A DNA stretch of 64,000 bases from Vibrio maritimus (GCF_021441885.1 NZ_CP090438.1:1426001-1490000), one strand, 5' to 3'; shown: positions 1-8,708, counted from the first letter of the stretch. The notes: generated from the letters alone by a model not told the origin. A program made the numbers and translations.

Positions 1-56
1 GACGTCGTCACCTTTCAATCTGTTATTTGTGTTGAGAAAAGGGGATGTTGCTCATT

Positions 57-596
57 CTAGCTTGCGAATTGTTTATACCACTCACTTTCACTGATGAGGT
101 CTTGGTTTGACTCTAATCGGTCAACAAAAGTAATGCCGTCTAAGTGGTCGAGTTCATGTTGAAAAACCCGTGCCAAGAAACCCTCGAAGGTGGTCTGTTG
201 CAATACGGCTTGTTGGTCGTAGTAGCGTACGGATATTTGTTGATGACGAGGCACAAAACCGCGCATACTTGGCACACTTAAACAGCCTTCCCAACCTTTT
301 TCCATTTCAGTGCTGGCATCAACAATTTCAGGGTTGATCATGGCGGTTATTGGCATAGATGGCGCGTCGGGATAACGGGCATTTGGCTTTGAGCTCATAA
401 TAAAAATGCGCAAGCTCTGATAAATCTGAGGCGCAGCAATGCCGACACCATTGGCTTGTTCCACGGTATCGATCATTTGACTTATTAAGCTCTGACATTC
501 GGGTGACAAGATGTCTTCAACAGGCTTCGCTTGTTGTCTTAAAACAGGATGACCGAGCTGGGCGATATCTGGCTTCGATGAGTTGCTTGGCTGCAT
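57..596 (-). CDS. def: Peptide deformylase (second, non-essential type)
   Basis: This 179-aa metalloenzyme should remove the formyl group from the N-terminal methionine of new proteins in the cytoplasm. All three family motifs are visible: GVGIAAPQ near residue 50, EGCLS with metal-ligand Cys105, and HELDH with His147 and His151 around catalytic Glu148. The length is normal for the family. The ATG follows an AAAAGG ribosome site. It is not beside fmt or rsmB, where the main def gene normally lies, so it is probably an accessory paralogue. Function is confident; whether it is the only copy cannot be seen from here. Confidence 0.93.
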   Translation of the reverse strand: MQPSNSSKPDIAQLGHPVLRQQAKPVEDILSPECQSLISQMIDTVEQANGVGIAAPQIYQSLRIFIMSSKPNARYPDAPSMPITAMINPEIVDASTEMEKGWEGCLSVPSMRGFVPRHQQISVRYYDQQAVLQQTTFEGFLARVFQHELDHLDGITFVDRLESNQDLISESEWYKQFAS

Positions 597-705
597 ACTG
601 AACCTTTTAGTGAGAATTAGATAGAGAAGGCGACGCGTGTAACGGTTTTCAAGGTTAAGTGTATATCCTTGAATAGTAGTAGAGGTTGGTTTGAGTTTGG
701 CATCT

Positions 706-733
706 AAACCGCCTTCAAGGAAAGCGGTTTTTC
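706..733. terminator. Hairpin downstream of the LacI gene
   Basis: AAACCGC and GCGGTTT form a stem followed on the plus strand by a run of T. It lies just past the 3' end of the leftward LacI gene, but the T run is on the wrong strand for that gene. It may still mark the transcript end. Confidence 0.35.
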
Positions 734-760
734 AGGTGATTGGCTTGATTTACACGTATT

Positions 761-1750
761 TTAGGCACTGCTGCGCGAGACTAGCTCTCCTTCCTCAAGC
801 AGGTATTCCCCACTCGCGTCCAGATTACCATTGATCCGAGACATCAAATCTTCCACCGCATTTTTTACGATTTTGTCCACCGGTTGAGCGATTGTGGTTA
901 GGTCATAGCTTGGCCAAGAAGACATTGGAATGTTGTCCACGCCCATTACGGCATAGTCAGACGGGATCTGAGCACCTGATTTTCGTAGGCCATCCATGAC
1001 ACCCATAGCAAGGATATCGTTAGCGCAAAAGATAGCATCGGGCTTAGCTGGATGATCAAGCACCTCTGAAGCAGCATTTAGACCCGCTTCGAAGTTATAT
1101 TTGGATTGAATAAAGATTGGCGTTGAGAGACCCAGCTCTTTTACTCGGGTAGAGAAACCAATCCAGCGCTCTTCACTGGTCATAGAGCCTGCATCGCCAC
1201 TGATGAAAGCAAGCTGCTTGTATCCCTTGTCGACTAAGTAATCCGCCGCTTGTTTGCCCGCCAGTTGGTTATCTATACCAGCGCTGTTCGCGTTGATGTT
1301 TTCAACGTATCGGTTGATAAGGCTAAGATGCACTCCGAACTTTTCACACTGCGCAAAGGCCCTTGATGTTAGGCGGCTGGTGGCAATAATAAGTCCGTCT
1401 ACTTGGTATTCAATGGCGCGAGAAATCGCAAGATCCAGATCATCTTTATCGATAGGGCAGAGCACAACCTGCCCGCCGCGTTTTTGTATTTCTAACGCTA
1501 AGGTTCGAGATTGTATGTCATACATTGGGTTTGATTCGCTATCTAAAGCAATAGCCACTAACCCAGAGCGATTGGATATCAGGCTGCGCGCGATAGCATT
1601 CGGTGTGTAACCAAGCTTTGCAGCGGCGTCCATGACCATTTTACGCTTTTTGTCGCTGATACTAGCGGTTTGGCTGAAAGCTCGGGAAACCGTTGATTGG
1701 GAAACGCCGAGCATTTTTGCCACGTCTATCGAAGTTACTTTCGCTTTAAT
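761..1750 (-). CDS. LacI-family transcriptional regulator, probable ATT start
   Basis: A helix-turn-helix (TSIDVAKMLGVSQSTVSRAF) sits at the N-terminus, followed by a periplasmic-binding-protein-like effector domain to the end. It is the likely repressor of the surrounding catabolic island, where five CG-centred palindromes of LacI type are found. Start choice: the frame has no ATG before the HTH. An AAGGAG site at 1758-1763 lies 7 nt in front of an ATT codon at 1748-1750, which gives 329 aa, the usual family length. A TTG at 1814-1816 would add 22 residues and has no ribosome site. The gene follows the HpaI-type aldolase gene with a gap of about 110 bp and is probably cotranscribed with it. 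The ligand is unknown; a sugar acid or product of the island is likely. Confidence 0.85.
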   Translation of the reverse strand: MKAKVTSIDVAKMLGVSQSTVSRAFSQTASISDKKRKMVMDAAAKLGYTPNAIARSLISNRSGLVAIALDSESNPMYDIQSRTLALEIQKRGGQVVLCPIDKDDLDLAISRAIEYQVDGLIIATSRLTSRAFAQCEKFGVHLSLINRYVENINANSAGIDNQLAGKQAADYLVDKGYKQLAFISGDAGSMTSEERWIGFSTRVKELGLSTPIFIQSKYNFEAGLNAASEVLDHPAKPDAIFCANDILAMGVMDGLRKSGAQIPSDYAVMGVDNIPMSSWPSYDLTTIAQPVDKIVKNAVEDLMSRINGNLDASGEYLLEEGELVSRSSA

Positions 1751-1862
1751 GGTGTTACTCCTTTTTAAGAGCGAGCTATTTCCAATTAGACGAGAGTGTA
1801 GAGGTCTAACGGGCAAACTGTCTAGAGACTTATCCTATAGAAGAATAAATATAAGATAAACA

Positions 1863-2612
1863 TCAAGAATTAAACAACGCTTGCTCGCTTCGGAAACCAT
1901 CAATAATCATTTTATGCTCTGAGCCAACGGCAAAGAAACTTACCCCAGCTTCACGCCATTGATTCGCTTGTTCAGCCGTGGCTACAAACATCCCCACAGG
2001 TTTGCCTGCGCGTTTTGCAGCTTCAATAACCTTGAAGCTGGCAGTTCGAACGACCTCATCATTGACGGTTTCAGCGCCGTAAGCGACGGTCAGGTCAACC
2101 TGACCAATAAATATCGCATCGATACCCTTAACGGCAACAATCGCGTCAGCATTGTCGACACCTTCAGGATCTTCAATTTGTGCAATCACTGTAGTGATAG
2201 CTTGGCTGTCTGCTAAATGTTTGGGCATTGCTTTTGTCGCGTATTGTGCCGCTCGACTTGAACCTGCGTAACCTCTTCCTCTGTGACCATAGTGACATTG
2301 TCGAACGATTTGCTTTGCTTGTTCTGCGCTGCATACGTGAGGGACTTGCACACCCGTAGCTCCGCAATCAAGAGCATTGAGTATGGTTGACGGAGAACTG
2401 TTTTCGACGCGAACCAAGCAGGGCAGGCTGTGCGCCCGAGCCGCAAGAATACACTGATCCAAAGTCGCTCTGTCAAAGGGCGAATGTTCAGCGTCCAATA
2501 TGATGAAGGGCAGGTTGGCCATTGATAAAACCTCAACAATATGAGGGTGCGGAGTTTTTACAAAGGTGCCCATTAGGTCTTTTTCATTAAGTTGCTGTTT
2601 GAAGTTAGTCAT
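1863..2612 (-). CDS. HpcH/HpaI-family class II aldolase
   Basis: This 249-aa cytoplasmic enzyme should cleave (or form) a 2-keto-3-deoxy acid, releasing pyruvate and an aldehyde with a divalent metal. Visible family elements are ILDAEHSPFD, the GATGVQVPHV segment, QIEDPEGV (metal-ligand Glu) and GQVDLT (metal-ligand Asp). The ATG at 2612 with an AGAGAG site is preferred over an upstream in-frame start that would add 15 residues. It is first in a leftward unit with the LacI gene, and a regulon operator lies immediately in front of it. In the island it is the best candidate for the final carbon-carbon cleavage. The precise substrate (rhamnonate-type or other keto acid) is not deducible. Confidence 0.85.
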   Translation of the reverse strand: MTNFKQQLNEKDLMGTFVKTPHPHIVEVLSMANLPFIILDAEHSPFDRATLDQCILAARAHSLPCLVRVENSSPSTILNALDCGATGVQVPHVCSAEQAKQIVRQCHYGHRGRGYAGSSRAAQYATKAMPKHLADSQAITTVIAQIEDPEGVDNADAIVAVKGIDAIFIGQVDLTVAYGAETVNDEVVRTASFKVIEAAKRAGKPVGMFVATAEQANQWREAGVSFFAVGSEHKMIIDGFRSEQALFNS

Positions 2613-2622
2613 ACGTTCTCTC

Positions 2623-2644
2623 TTTTTGCAAAGGTATCCAAAAA
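2623..2644. promoter_or_regulatory. LacI-type operator, aldolase side
   Basis: This is an imperfect palindrome with the core GCAAAGGTATCC flanked by T5 and A5. It lies between the aldolase ribosome site and its presumed promoter and matches the other island operators in the TATCCAAAA half. Confidence 0.55.
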
Positions 2645-2806
2645 TTAGCACGAGCAAGTGTAAAAGAAGAGTGAAATTTGTGTGATCAAAATAGCAATTC
2701 TCGTCAATTATCCGTCATTAATTACCATGTAACTAGTGTTGTTAATGAGTTTTTTTTGATTAAAAACAATGCCTTGATTGGCTGGTTACCCTTTGAGCTT
2801 CAATGC

Positions 2807-2835
2807 TTGTCAAATGTTAATTTTGTGTTTAATCT
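2807..2835 (+). promoter_or_regulatory. Sigma-70 promoter of the hisD-like operon
   Basis: A -35 TTGTCA (2807-2812) is separated by 17 bp from -10 TAATCT (2830-2835). The expected transcription start falls inside the palindrome at 2838-2857, an arrangement that fits repression. Confidence 0.55.
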
Positions 2836-2837
2836 AG

Positions 2838-2857
2838 TTTTGCATTCGTATCCAAAA
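2838..2857. promoter_or_regulatory. LacI-type operator, hisD-like operon
   Basis: TTTTGCATTCGTATCCAAAA is centred on C|G at 2847/2848, with arms matching at most positions. The same core recurs at 12828, 16223, 16488 and 2623. Confidence 0.65.
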
Positions 2858-2901
2858 TAACAAAATCACTAGTCAGTCTAATTCATCAAGGAGAAATACA
2901 C

Positions 2902-4194
2902 ATGGCTCGCATTATCAAAAATGGCATCACGGAAGAAGCATCAGCATCCAACGACGCGAAAGTACGTCAAATTGTCGAAGATATTCTGACCGACATAGAA
3001 TCTAACGGTGACACAGCTGTCCGTACGCTTTCTGAAAAATTTGATAACTGGTCTCCAGACCAATTTCGTCTGACGGACGACCAGATCCAAGCCTGTGTTG
3101 ATGCTTTGGATGAATCGACTCGCCATGATATCGAGTTCGCACAAGCGCAAGTTCGCAACTTTGCCCAGATCCAACGCGATTCCATGAAAGATGTGGAAGT
3201 TGAGACGATGCCGGGTGTCGTGCTAGGTCATAAAAACATCCCCGTAAATAGCGTTGGCTGCTATATCCCGGGTGGTAAGTATCCTCTTGTCGCATCTGCA
3301 CATATGTCAGTTCTGACAGCAAAAGTTGCGGGTGTAAAACGTGTCATTGCGTGTGCACCTCCATTTAATGGTCAGCCCAATGTGGCAATTGTAGCGGCGA
3401 TGGCGATGGCTGGAGCTGACGAAATCTACTGCTTTGGTGGCGTACAAGCTGTGGGTGCTATGGCGCTAGGTACTGAGACAATTGCACCGGTTGATATGAT
3501 TGTTGGCCCAGGCAATGCTTTTGTCGCAGAAGCCAAAAGGCAGCTCTTTGGCCGCGTAGGCATTGACTTGTTCGCTGGTCCAACGGAGACCTTGGTGATT
3601 GCAGATGAGAAGGGCTGTGACCCTGAGTTAGCCGCAGCGGATCTTCTTGGCCAAGCTGAACATGGTTACAACTCCCCAGCGGTTCTTCTGACTAACAGCG
3701 AGCAGTTTGCACAAGAAACCATCAAAGAGATTGAGCGTCAGCTAACGATCCTTCCGACTGCTGAAGTTGCTGGTAAAGCGTGGGCAGATTACGGTCAAGT
3801 GATTGTCTGTGATTCTTATGAAGAAATGGTTGAAGTGGCAGACGACATAGCGTCTGAGCACGTTCAGGTGATGACAGAAGATCCAAAATACTTCCTGAAT
3901 AACATGACCAATTACGGCGCGCTATTCCTAGGTCGTGAGACCAATGTGTCATACGGCGATAAGTGTATTGGTACCAACCACACGCTGCCTACTAAAAAAG
4001 CGGCTCGCTATACGGGTGGCTTGTGGGTAGGTAAGTTCATCAAAACATGTACGTACCAACGTGTCACTGAGTCTGCTTCTCTAAAAGTTGGCGAATACTG
4101 TTCTCGCTTGTGTGCCCTAGAAGGATTTGCAGGTCACAAAGAGCAAGCAGACATTCGAGTACGCCGCTATAAAGGGAAAGTGGAGGAGGCGTAA
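2902..4194 (+). CDS. HisD-superfamily NAD-dependent alcohol dehydrogenase
   Basis: This 430-aa protein is homologous to histidinol dehydrogenase and closest by eye to the catabolic branch that includes sulfopropanediol 3-dehydrogenase (HpsN). The zinc ligands are conserved in GQAEHG (Gln251, His254), GDKCIGTNHTLPT (Asp353) and GHKEQ (His412), and the catalytic Glu319-His320 pair is in ASEHVQVM. It is therefore likely an active Zn-dependent NAD enzyme oxidising an alcohol to a ketone or acid. No other histidine-synthesis gene is nearby, so histidine biosynthesis is unlikely. It heads a four-gene operon and is only 1 nt from the next gene. The ATG follows AAGGAG. Substrate unknown. Confidence 0.85.
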   Translation: MARIIKNGITEEASASNDAKVRQIVEDILTDIESNGDTAVRTLSEKFDNWSPDQFRLTDDQIQACVDALDESTRHDIEFAQAQVRNFAQIQRDSMKDVEVETMPGVVLGHKNIPVNSVGCYIPGGKYPLVASAHMSVLTAKVAGVKRVIACAPPFNGQPNVAIVAAMAMAGADEIYCFGGVQAVGAMALGTETIAPVDMIVGPGNAFVAEAKRQLFGRVGIDLFAGPTETLVIADEKGCDPELAAADLLGQAEHGYNSPAVLLTNSEQFAQETIKEIERQLTILPTAEVAGKAWADYGQVIVCDSYEEMVEVADDIASEHVQVMTEDPKYFLNNMTNYGALFLGRETNVSYGDKCIGTNHTLPTKKAARYTGGLWVGKFIKTCTYQRVTESASLKVGEYCSRLCALEGFAGHKEQADIRVRRYKGKVEEA

Positions 4195-4195
4195 C

Positions 4196-4930
4196 ATGAC
4201 AAAACTCGCCTTAGTTACGGGCGGCAGTGGCGGCTTAGGAGCCGCCATCTGTACTAAGCTCGCTCAAAATGGCTATCGTGTTGTCTTCACATACAACAGC
4301 AATGCTGAAGCAGCCGACGAAGTGTTGTCCAATCTAGAAGGCAGCGGTCATGGCGCATATCAGTTGAATGTGTTGGATGCGAAGGCCATAGACAAGTTGG
4401 TGAATCAGGTAAGTGAAATCAGTGATGAGCTGCACGTGCTCGTCAACTGTGCTGGTATGACAAAGTTTGTGCCTCATTCCGACCTTGAAGGTTTAGATGA
4501 CGACCTGTTCGACAAAATCTTTCAGGTCAATGTCCGAGCGCCTTTTGCTCTGGTCAGAGCGTTTGAAAATCAGCTTCGTAAAGCGAAAGGCTGCGTGGTT
4601 AACATCACCTCGATTGCAGCTCAAACCGCTATGGGCAGCAACATTGCTTACTGTGCGAGTAAATCGGCGGCAGAGAATATGACTCGCTCGCTGGCTCGTG
4701 CATTATCACCGGACATTCGAGTTTTGGCGGTTGCACCCGGCTTAGTTGATACCGAGTTCGTTAAAGGTCTTGACGACGAATGGCGACATCAACAGGAGCA
4801 ATTGACCCCCCTTAAACGTCTTGCGGGAGAAAAAGAAGTCGCTGACGCGGTTTACGCCGCCACTGACGTGCTGACATTTTCAACGGGGAGCACCATCTCA
4901 GTGGATGGTGGACGCCCACTTGGCTCGTAA
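4196..4930 (+). CDS. Short-chain dehydrogenase/reductase (SDR)
   Basis: This 244-aa classical SDR has the cofactor motif TGGSGGLG at residues 8-15, NAG at 84-86, catalytic Ser139 and the Tyr152-X3-Lys156 pair (YCASK). It ends in a typical SVDGG stretch. It should oxidise or reduce a small alcohol/ketone with NAD(P). The start at 4196, behind GGAGGAGG and 1 nt after the preceding stop, is chosen over an upstream in-frame start inside the previous gene. Translational coupling with the HisD-like gene suggests consecutive steps. Confidence 0.88.
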   Translation: MTKLALVTGGSGGLGAAICTKLAQNGYRVVFTYNSNAEAADEVLSNLEGSGHGAYQLNVLDAKAIDKLVNQVSEISDELHVLVNCAGMTKFVPHSDLEGLDDDLFDKIFQVNVRAPFALVRAFENQLRKAKGCVVNITSIAAQTAMGSNIAYCASKSAAENMTRSLARALSPDIRVLAVAPGLVDTEFVKGLDDEWRHQQEQLTPLKRLAGEKEVADAVYAATDVLTFSTGSTISVDGGRPLGS

Positions 4931-5017
4931 ATTTGGCTCACCTAAATAACAACGAAAAGGCTCGCTGACAATCAGTATTTGGCTAGGCCGCTTGGACAGA
5001 ACATAAGGACAATTACC

Positions 5018-6013
5018 ATGTCTCTACAAAATAAAATTAATGACAATTTAGTTCGATATATGGAGTTAATACCGGGTACGAGCGCATTTATTGATGCACG
5101 TACACCGGGTAGCGACTTAAAAGATAACTTCTGCATCATTGGCGCGGGTGTAGCGGAAAGCAGCCGTCAGCATGTTCATATTCGTGAAACCGCTGGCTTT
5201 AATATTGGTGCTGCTGGTCAACCACCGGGAATTAAAAACTCATTGCACTCACATCGTACCGCAGAGCTGTTCGTCGTATTTCGAGGTCAGTTTAGGTTCT
5301 ATTGGGGTAACGACGGCGAACATGAAGCGGTTTTATCTCATGGTGACGTCATCTCAATACCAACCAATTTGTTCCGCGGCTTTGAGGTTGTAGGTCGAGA
5401 TTATGGCTTTATGTTCTCCGTGTTGGGAGGTGATGATTCGGGCGGCGGTGTTATCTGGCATCCAAACGTCATCAAAGATAGCCAAGGACACGGTCTGTAT
5501 TTGAAAGCGGATGGCACCTTGGTAGATACCATTGACGGTGACCAAGTACCTCATGAGTCAGAGCTAATGCCACTACTCACTGATGAAGAACTAGCAACGT
5601 TTGATAGCTACACGGCCCAAGAGATGATGCCTTTTGTCGCGCTTCGTAAAGATTACGTTCCGACAGGGGGGGACTTTGACACCCATAACGTTAAGCAATA
5701 TGCATTAACTGGACACCCGCTTGCTGATTACGACTTCCAAGTAAAAAGTGAGGATGAAGTCAGCATTATGGCTTACGAGCTTAGTGAAGGTGGTTCGATA
5801 CCTCAGCATAGCCGTCCAGAGAAACAAGTACTGATCAATTTTGATGGCGATACCGAGGTAGTGCTGACACACAAAGGCGAGCAGGCAAGCGTGACACTCA
5901 CTCGAGGTGACGTATTTAGTGTTCCGGAAGGGGCTTCTTACTCCTTGACCAACCAGCGTGGAAACAGCCTCACCTACTGTATTCTCGGTTCAGACAAGCC
6001 AACAAAACTGTAA
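5018..6013 (+). CDS. Two-domain cupin protein (bicupin)
   Basis: This 331-aa cytoplasmic protein has two cupin barrels. In the first (about 70-150) a SLHSHRTAELFVVFRG segment carries the His-X-His...Glu type metal site, with HGD further on. The second (about 245-325) has QHSRPEKQVLINFDGD and RGDVFSVPEG. Bicupins include dioxygenases, isomerases and decarboxylases; which applies is not visible. The ATG at 5018 follows AAGGA; a TTG 39 nt upstream is less likely. It lies 87 bp after the SDR gene and 10 bp before the hydrolase gene, in the same operon. Confidence 0.75.
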   Translation: MSLQNKINDNLVRYMELIPGTSAFIDARTPGSDLKDNFCIIGAGVAESSRQHVHIRETAGFNIGAAGQPPGIKNSLHSHRTAELFVVFRGQFRFYWGNDGEHEAVLSHGDVISIPTNLFRGFEVVGRDYGFMFSVLGGDDSGGGVIWHPNVIKDSQGHGLYLKADGTLVDTIDGDQVPHESELMPLLTDEELATFDSYTAQEMMPFVALRKDYVPTGGDFDTHNVKQYALTGHPLADYDFQVKSEDEVSIMAYELSEGGSIPQHSRPEKQVLINFDGDTEVVLTHKGEQASVTLTRGDVFSVPEGASYSLTNQRGNSLTYCILGSDKPTKL

Positions 6014-6023
6014 GGAGTCTAAG

Positions 6024-6746
6024 ATGACGCAACCGTTGCCACTAATCTGGCTGCCTGGATTACTGTGTGATGATGCGCTGTTTGAAGACGTAAATAAGGC
6101 GCTACCCGATTGGGTAGCGCCTTCTACGATCAAACTTGCGCCATTGCCTTCAATGACGAAGCTCGCTGAGGATGTCCTAGCACGAGCGCCGGATGAGTTC
6201 ATACTTGGCGGACTCTCTATGGGGGGAATACTTGCTTTTGAGTTGTACAGGCTCGCACCCCATAGAATAAAAGGTTTGATCCTAATGGACACAAACGCGG
6301 CGGATGAAAAGCAGGAGGTCACTGACAAACGTGATGCTCTGGTTGAGCGAGCAGAGAATGGTGAGTTTTCTCACATTACGCCGGAAGTCTTAATGCCGGT
6401 CTTGATTCACCCAAGCCGACTGAAAAAAGAAGAGTTAACCAATCGTATCGAGCAAATGGCGTTGAATGTTGGTCTAACGGCTTTTAAAGCTCACGCAAAA
6501 GCGTTAGCGACTCGACCAGACGCAAGGCCATTGCTGAGTGACATTTCTGTTCCCACGTTAGTGGTCACCGGAAAGGAAGATTTGCTCTGCCCAATTAACA
6601 ATCACCTGTTAATGGCCGAGCATATTCCGGATGTGACTTTGCACGTTATTCCTAATTGTGGTCACTTGTCTACGATGGAGAGGCCGAGTAGGGTGGCGAA
6701 GCATGTTAGTCACTGGTTGGCTTTGAATGCACTATTATTTGCTTGA
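6024..6746 (+). CDS. Alpha/beta-hydrolase
   Basis: This 240-aa hydrolase has an oxyanion-side segment WLPGLLCDD, the nucleophile elbow GGLSMGG (Ser65), an acid in the TGKEDLLCP region and a C-terminal NCGHLS catalytic His. It has no signal peptide, so it acts in the cytoplasm, probably on an ester, lactone or thioester made in the island's pathway. The start follows a TAAGGAG site; the longer in-frame version overlaps the bicupin gene. It is last in the hisD-like operon and is followed by a terminator hairpin. Confidence 0.82.
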   Translation: MTQPLPLIWLPGLLCDDALFEDVNKALPDWVAPSTIKLAPLPSMTKLAEDVLARAPDEFILGGLSMGGILAFELYRLAPHRIKGLILMDTNAADEKQEVTDKRDALVERAENGEFSHITPEVLMPVLIHPSRLKKEELTNRIEQMALNVGLTAFKAHAKALATRPDARPLLSDISVPTLVVTGKEDLLCPINNHLLMAEHIPDVTLHVIPNCGHLSTMERPSRVAKHVSHWLALNALLFA

Positions 6747-6779
6747 TTGTTCAATTGAACGAGTTGCTCTACTCAATCT

Positions 6780-6806
6780 AAAACCACTGTTGATATCAGT
6801 GGTTTT
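6780..6806 (+). terminator. Terminator of the hisD-like operon
   Basis: AAAACCACTG and CAGTGGTTTT form a 10-bp stem with a short loop, 33 bp after the hydrolase stop codon. Confidence 0.7.
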
Positions 6807-6988
6807 AGGACATTGCTAGTACACCTCTCAATTTATCGTCATTCCGCACCTGATTCGGAATCTACTCAAAGCGCGCCCCAAAGGTTCAAAGAGGCGCTGT
6901 TAGTAGCTTTCTGATTCTACCGTGGCTTCTAACTTACTTTTGGACATAAATGTTTTACATCCATTCATTTTTAACATACCCCATACAG

Positions 6989-7111
6989 CCGTCATCCTCA
7001 CGAAAGTGAGGATCTCCTACAGAGTGTAGGTGACTGAAAGTATTCGACTAAGTCACGTAATTCAACTTTTCAACGCGCTGAATGAGATCCCCTTTTTCAA
7101 GGGGATGACGG
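6989..7111. repeat. MITE-like palindromic element
   Basis: The 123-bp element begins CCGTCATCCTCACG...GGATCTC and ends GAGATCC...GGGGATGACGG. The two 28-nt ends are imperfect inverted repeats of each other, and each contains its own small hairpin (TCACGAAAGTGA, CCCCTTTTTCAAGGGG). This is the form of short non-coding mobile repeats found between genes in gamma-proteobacteria. No transposase is present. A second copy is not visible in this window. Confidence 0.65.
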
Positions 7112-7189
7112 TGATTTTTACTATGGTTTGAAGCACCGAATTGGGCAAATCTGAGCTAGCCGGGCTAGCTAGCTCGAAGCTGGACACTT

Positions 7190-7825
7190 CTAACGCAAGT
7201 AGCCAACAAACAACGAAAGCCCAAAGAAGAAGAGTACTAACCCAGCAGCTCTTTCGACCACGTGAATATAATTCGATAAGGGTCTTTGGACCCTTGGTTG
7301 CGCGATCATAGATGCGACAAATAAATCCCAAACTAAAACCGCGAAAAACATCCACACTCCGCATGACACTTGTTGCGTAAGCGTAACCTCATTACCCAGG
7401 ATCACTGTCATCAAGCTCATATAGAAAAGGGCGTTCTTTGGATTGAGTATCGCCGAGTTGAAACCTAGAGCTAATTGTTTTAGGAGCGACGGTACTTCTA
7501 ACTGTTCGAAATCTAAATCAGTATTTCGTTTTTTACTTCGTAGCAAAGCAGAGCCTAACCACAGTAACCATAACCCTCCGACTACTTCAACGACCAGATA
7601 AATAGCCTGATTATCACGAATTATTGTCCAACCAAATATCGCTACTCCTATATAGAGCGCGTTCCCCAGAGCAACTCCTAAGCAAATGAAGCGGCTCCCT
7701 TGTAGCCTGTGGCGAATGGAGTGAGCAACGATTAAGAAGAAATCTTGGCCAGGACTTAATAACGCTAGAAAATGAGCAATAGCCAGTGCAGGAAATGCAA
7801 CTGGGAAAAAAGTAGAGTACGACAT
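7190..7825 (-). CDS. LysE/RhtB-family amino-acid exporter
   Basis: This 211-aa inner-membrane protein has about six hydrophobic segments and the family's N-terminal SPGQDFFLIVAHSIRHRLQG stretch. It should export an amino acid or related small molecule with the proton or ion gradient. The gene follows an AraC-type regulator in the same orientation with a gap of 46 bp, a common pairing. Neither gene has an island operator in front of it, so this pair may be independent of the SnoaL-rich regulon. Confidence 0.85.
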   Translation of the reverse strand: MSYSTFFPVAFPALAIAHFLALLSPGQDFFLIVAHSIRHRLQGSRFICLGVALGNALYIGVAIFGWTIIRDNQAIYLVVEVVGGLWLLWLGSALLRSKKRNTDLDFEQLEVPSLLKQLALGFNSAILNPKNALFYMSLMTVILGNEVTLTQQVSCGVWMFFAVLVWDLFVASMIAQPRVQRPLSNYIHVVERAAGLVLFFFGLSLFVGYLR

Positions 7826-7871
7826 ATTTGGGCATCCATTTAAAACACCCGACTACTATGTAGTACTCAGT

Positions 7872-8708
7872 TTAATCATTATTGTCGAAAATTGACCTAA
7901 TCAATTGATATTGCCCCGGAGTTGACGCTGTGTAGGATACAAAGGTCCGATGTAATTGACTCTGGTCAAAAAAACCTAGTTCATTCGCGACATCGGTAAT
8001 TTCCATACCTCCTTTCAGAAGCACCTTTGCCTTCTCGACCCTATAGTTGCTGAGAAATGATTTAGGAGTTATCCCAAATTGTCTTTTGAACTTTCTGATC
8101 AGGGTTTCTTGGCTATATCCAAGCTGGTCAGCGATAGCTTCTAGCTGTGGAGCATTTTCAATGTCTTTTAGAAGCAAATCTCTCACTTTGTATGCTAGTT
8201 CATCATTATTATCACCAATGCTAGGTGAACAGCATCGACTTAACAGATCGAGTATTGAGCTTTCGATTGATGAGACGATATGCTGTGATTCATGATTAAT
8301 GAGCATCGAGACTGAATTTTCAATACCTAGTTCATGCAATTGATCGGAGAACAAGATATGATCAACGCTAAAGCTTTTCACTTCGTAACCAAATAGCCTC
8401 GATAGTGCGTTGCAACACCACTGATTATCTATGTAAAGCATGCGGTAGCTTCTAGGGGTGTTGTCTACAGGATTGCAGGCGTGAACCATATTGGGCTCAA
8501 TAAGAATCACATCACCTTCATTTAATAGCACATTGGAATTGTATAGGGACAAGCATGTTTGACCGGCAAGCATAATTCCAATAGATAGCTCGGGATGGTA
8601 ATGGGCTTTGTAACCTTGAGTACTATTTCGAGTTGTTCTTACCGTCAGATAAGGTGTGAGTCGACTCGTCCAATAGTCCTGACTGATGTCCCTTATTTTA
8701 CTCTCCAT
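7872..8708 (-). CDS. AraC-family regulator with cupin sensor
   Basis: This 278-aa protein has an N-terminal cupin ligand domain (about 20-110, with HYHPELSIGIMLAG) and a C-terminal double helix-turn-helix (about 175-275, with GYSQETLIRKFKRQFGITP and ITDVANELGFFDQSQLHRTF). It probably activates the LysE gene that follows it, in response to an effector bound by the cupin domain. The ATG start at 8706-8708 has only a distant AAAGGTGA ribosome-site candidate. Confidence 0.85.
   Translation of the reverse strand: MESKIRDISQDYWTSRLTPYLTVRTTRNSTQGYKAHYHPELSIGIMLAGQTCLSLYNSNVLLNEGDVILIEPNMVHACNPVDNTPRSYRMLYIDNQWCCNALSRLFGYEVKSFSVDHILFSDQLHELGIENSVSMLINHESQHIVSSIESSILDLLSRCCSPSIGDNNDELAYKVRDLLLKDIENAPQLEAIADQLGYSQETLIRKFKRQFGITPKSFLSNYRVEKAKVLLKGGMEITDVANELGFFDQSQLHRTFVSYTASTPGQYQLIRSIFDNND

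Larger units (their letters stand above)
6747..7189. other. Gene-free spacer between hydrolase and LysE genes
   Basis: The stretch holds the operon terminator at 6780-6806, a palindromic repeat element at 6989-7111, and near 7153-7175 a GAGCTAGC/GCTAGCTC hairpin that could end the leftward LysE transcript. I see no gene in it. Confidence 0.6.

Noticed and set aside
2902..4194. Sulfopropanediol (DHPS) degradation as the function of the island
   Set aside because: Only the HisD-like enzyme resembles that pathway. The companion dehydrogenases and sulfolyase or sulfite-releasing genes are not seen.
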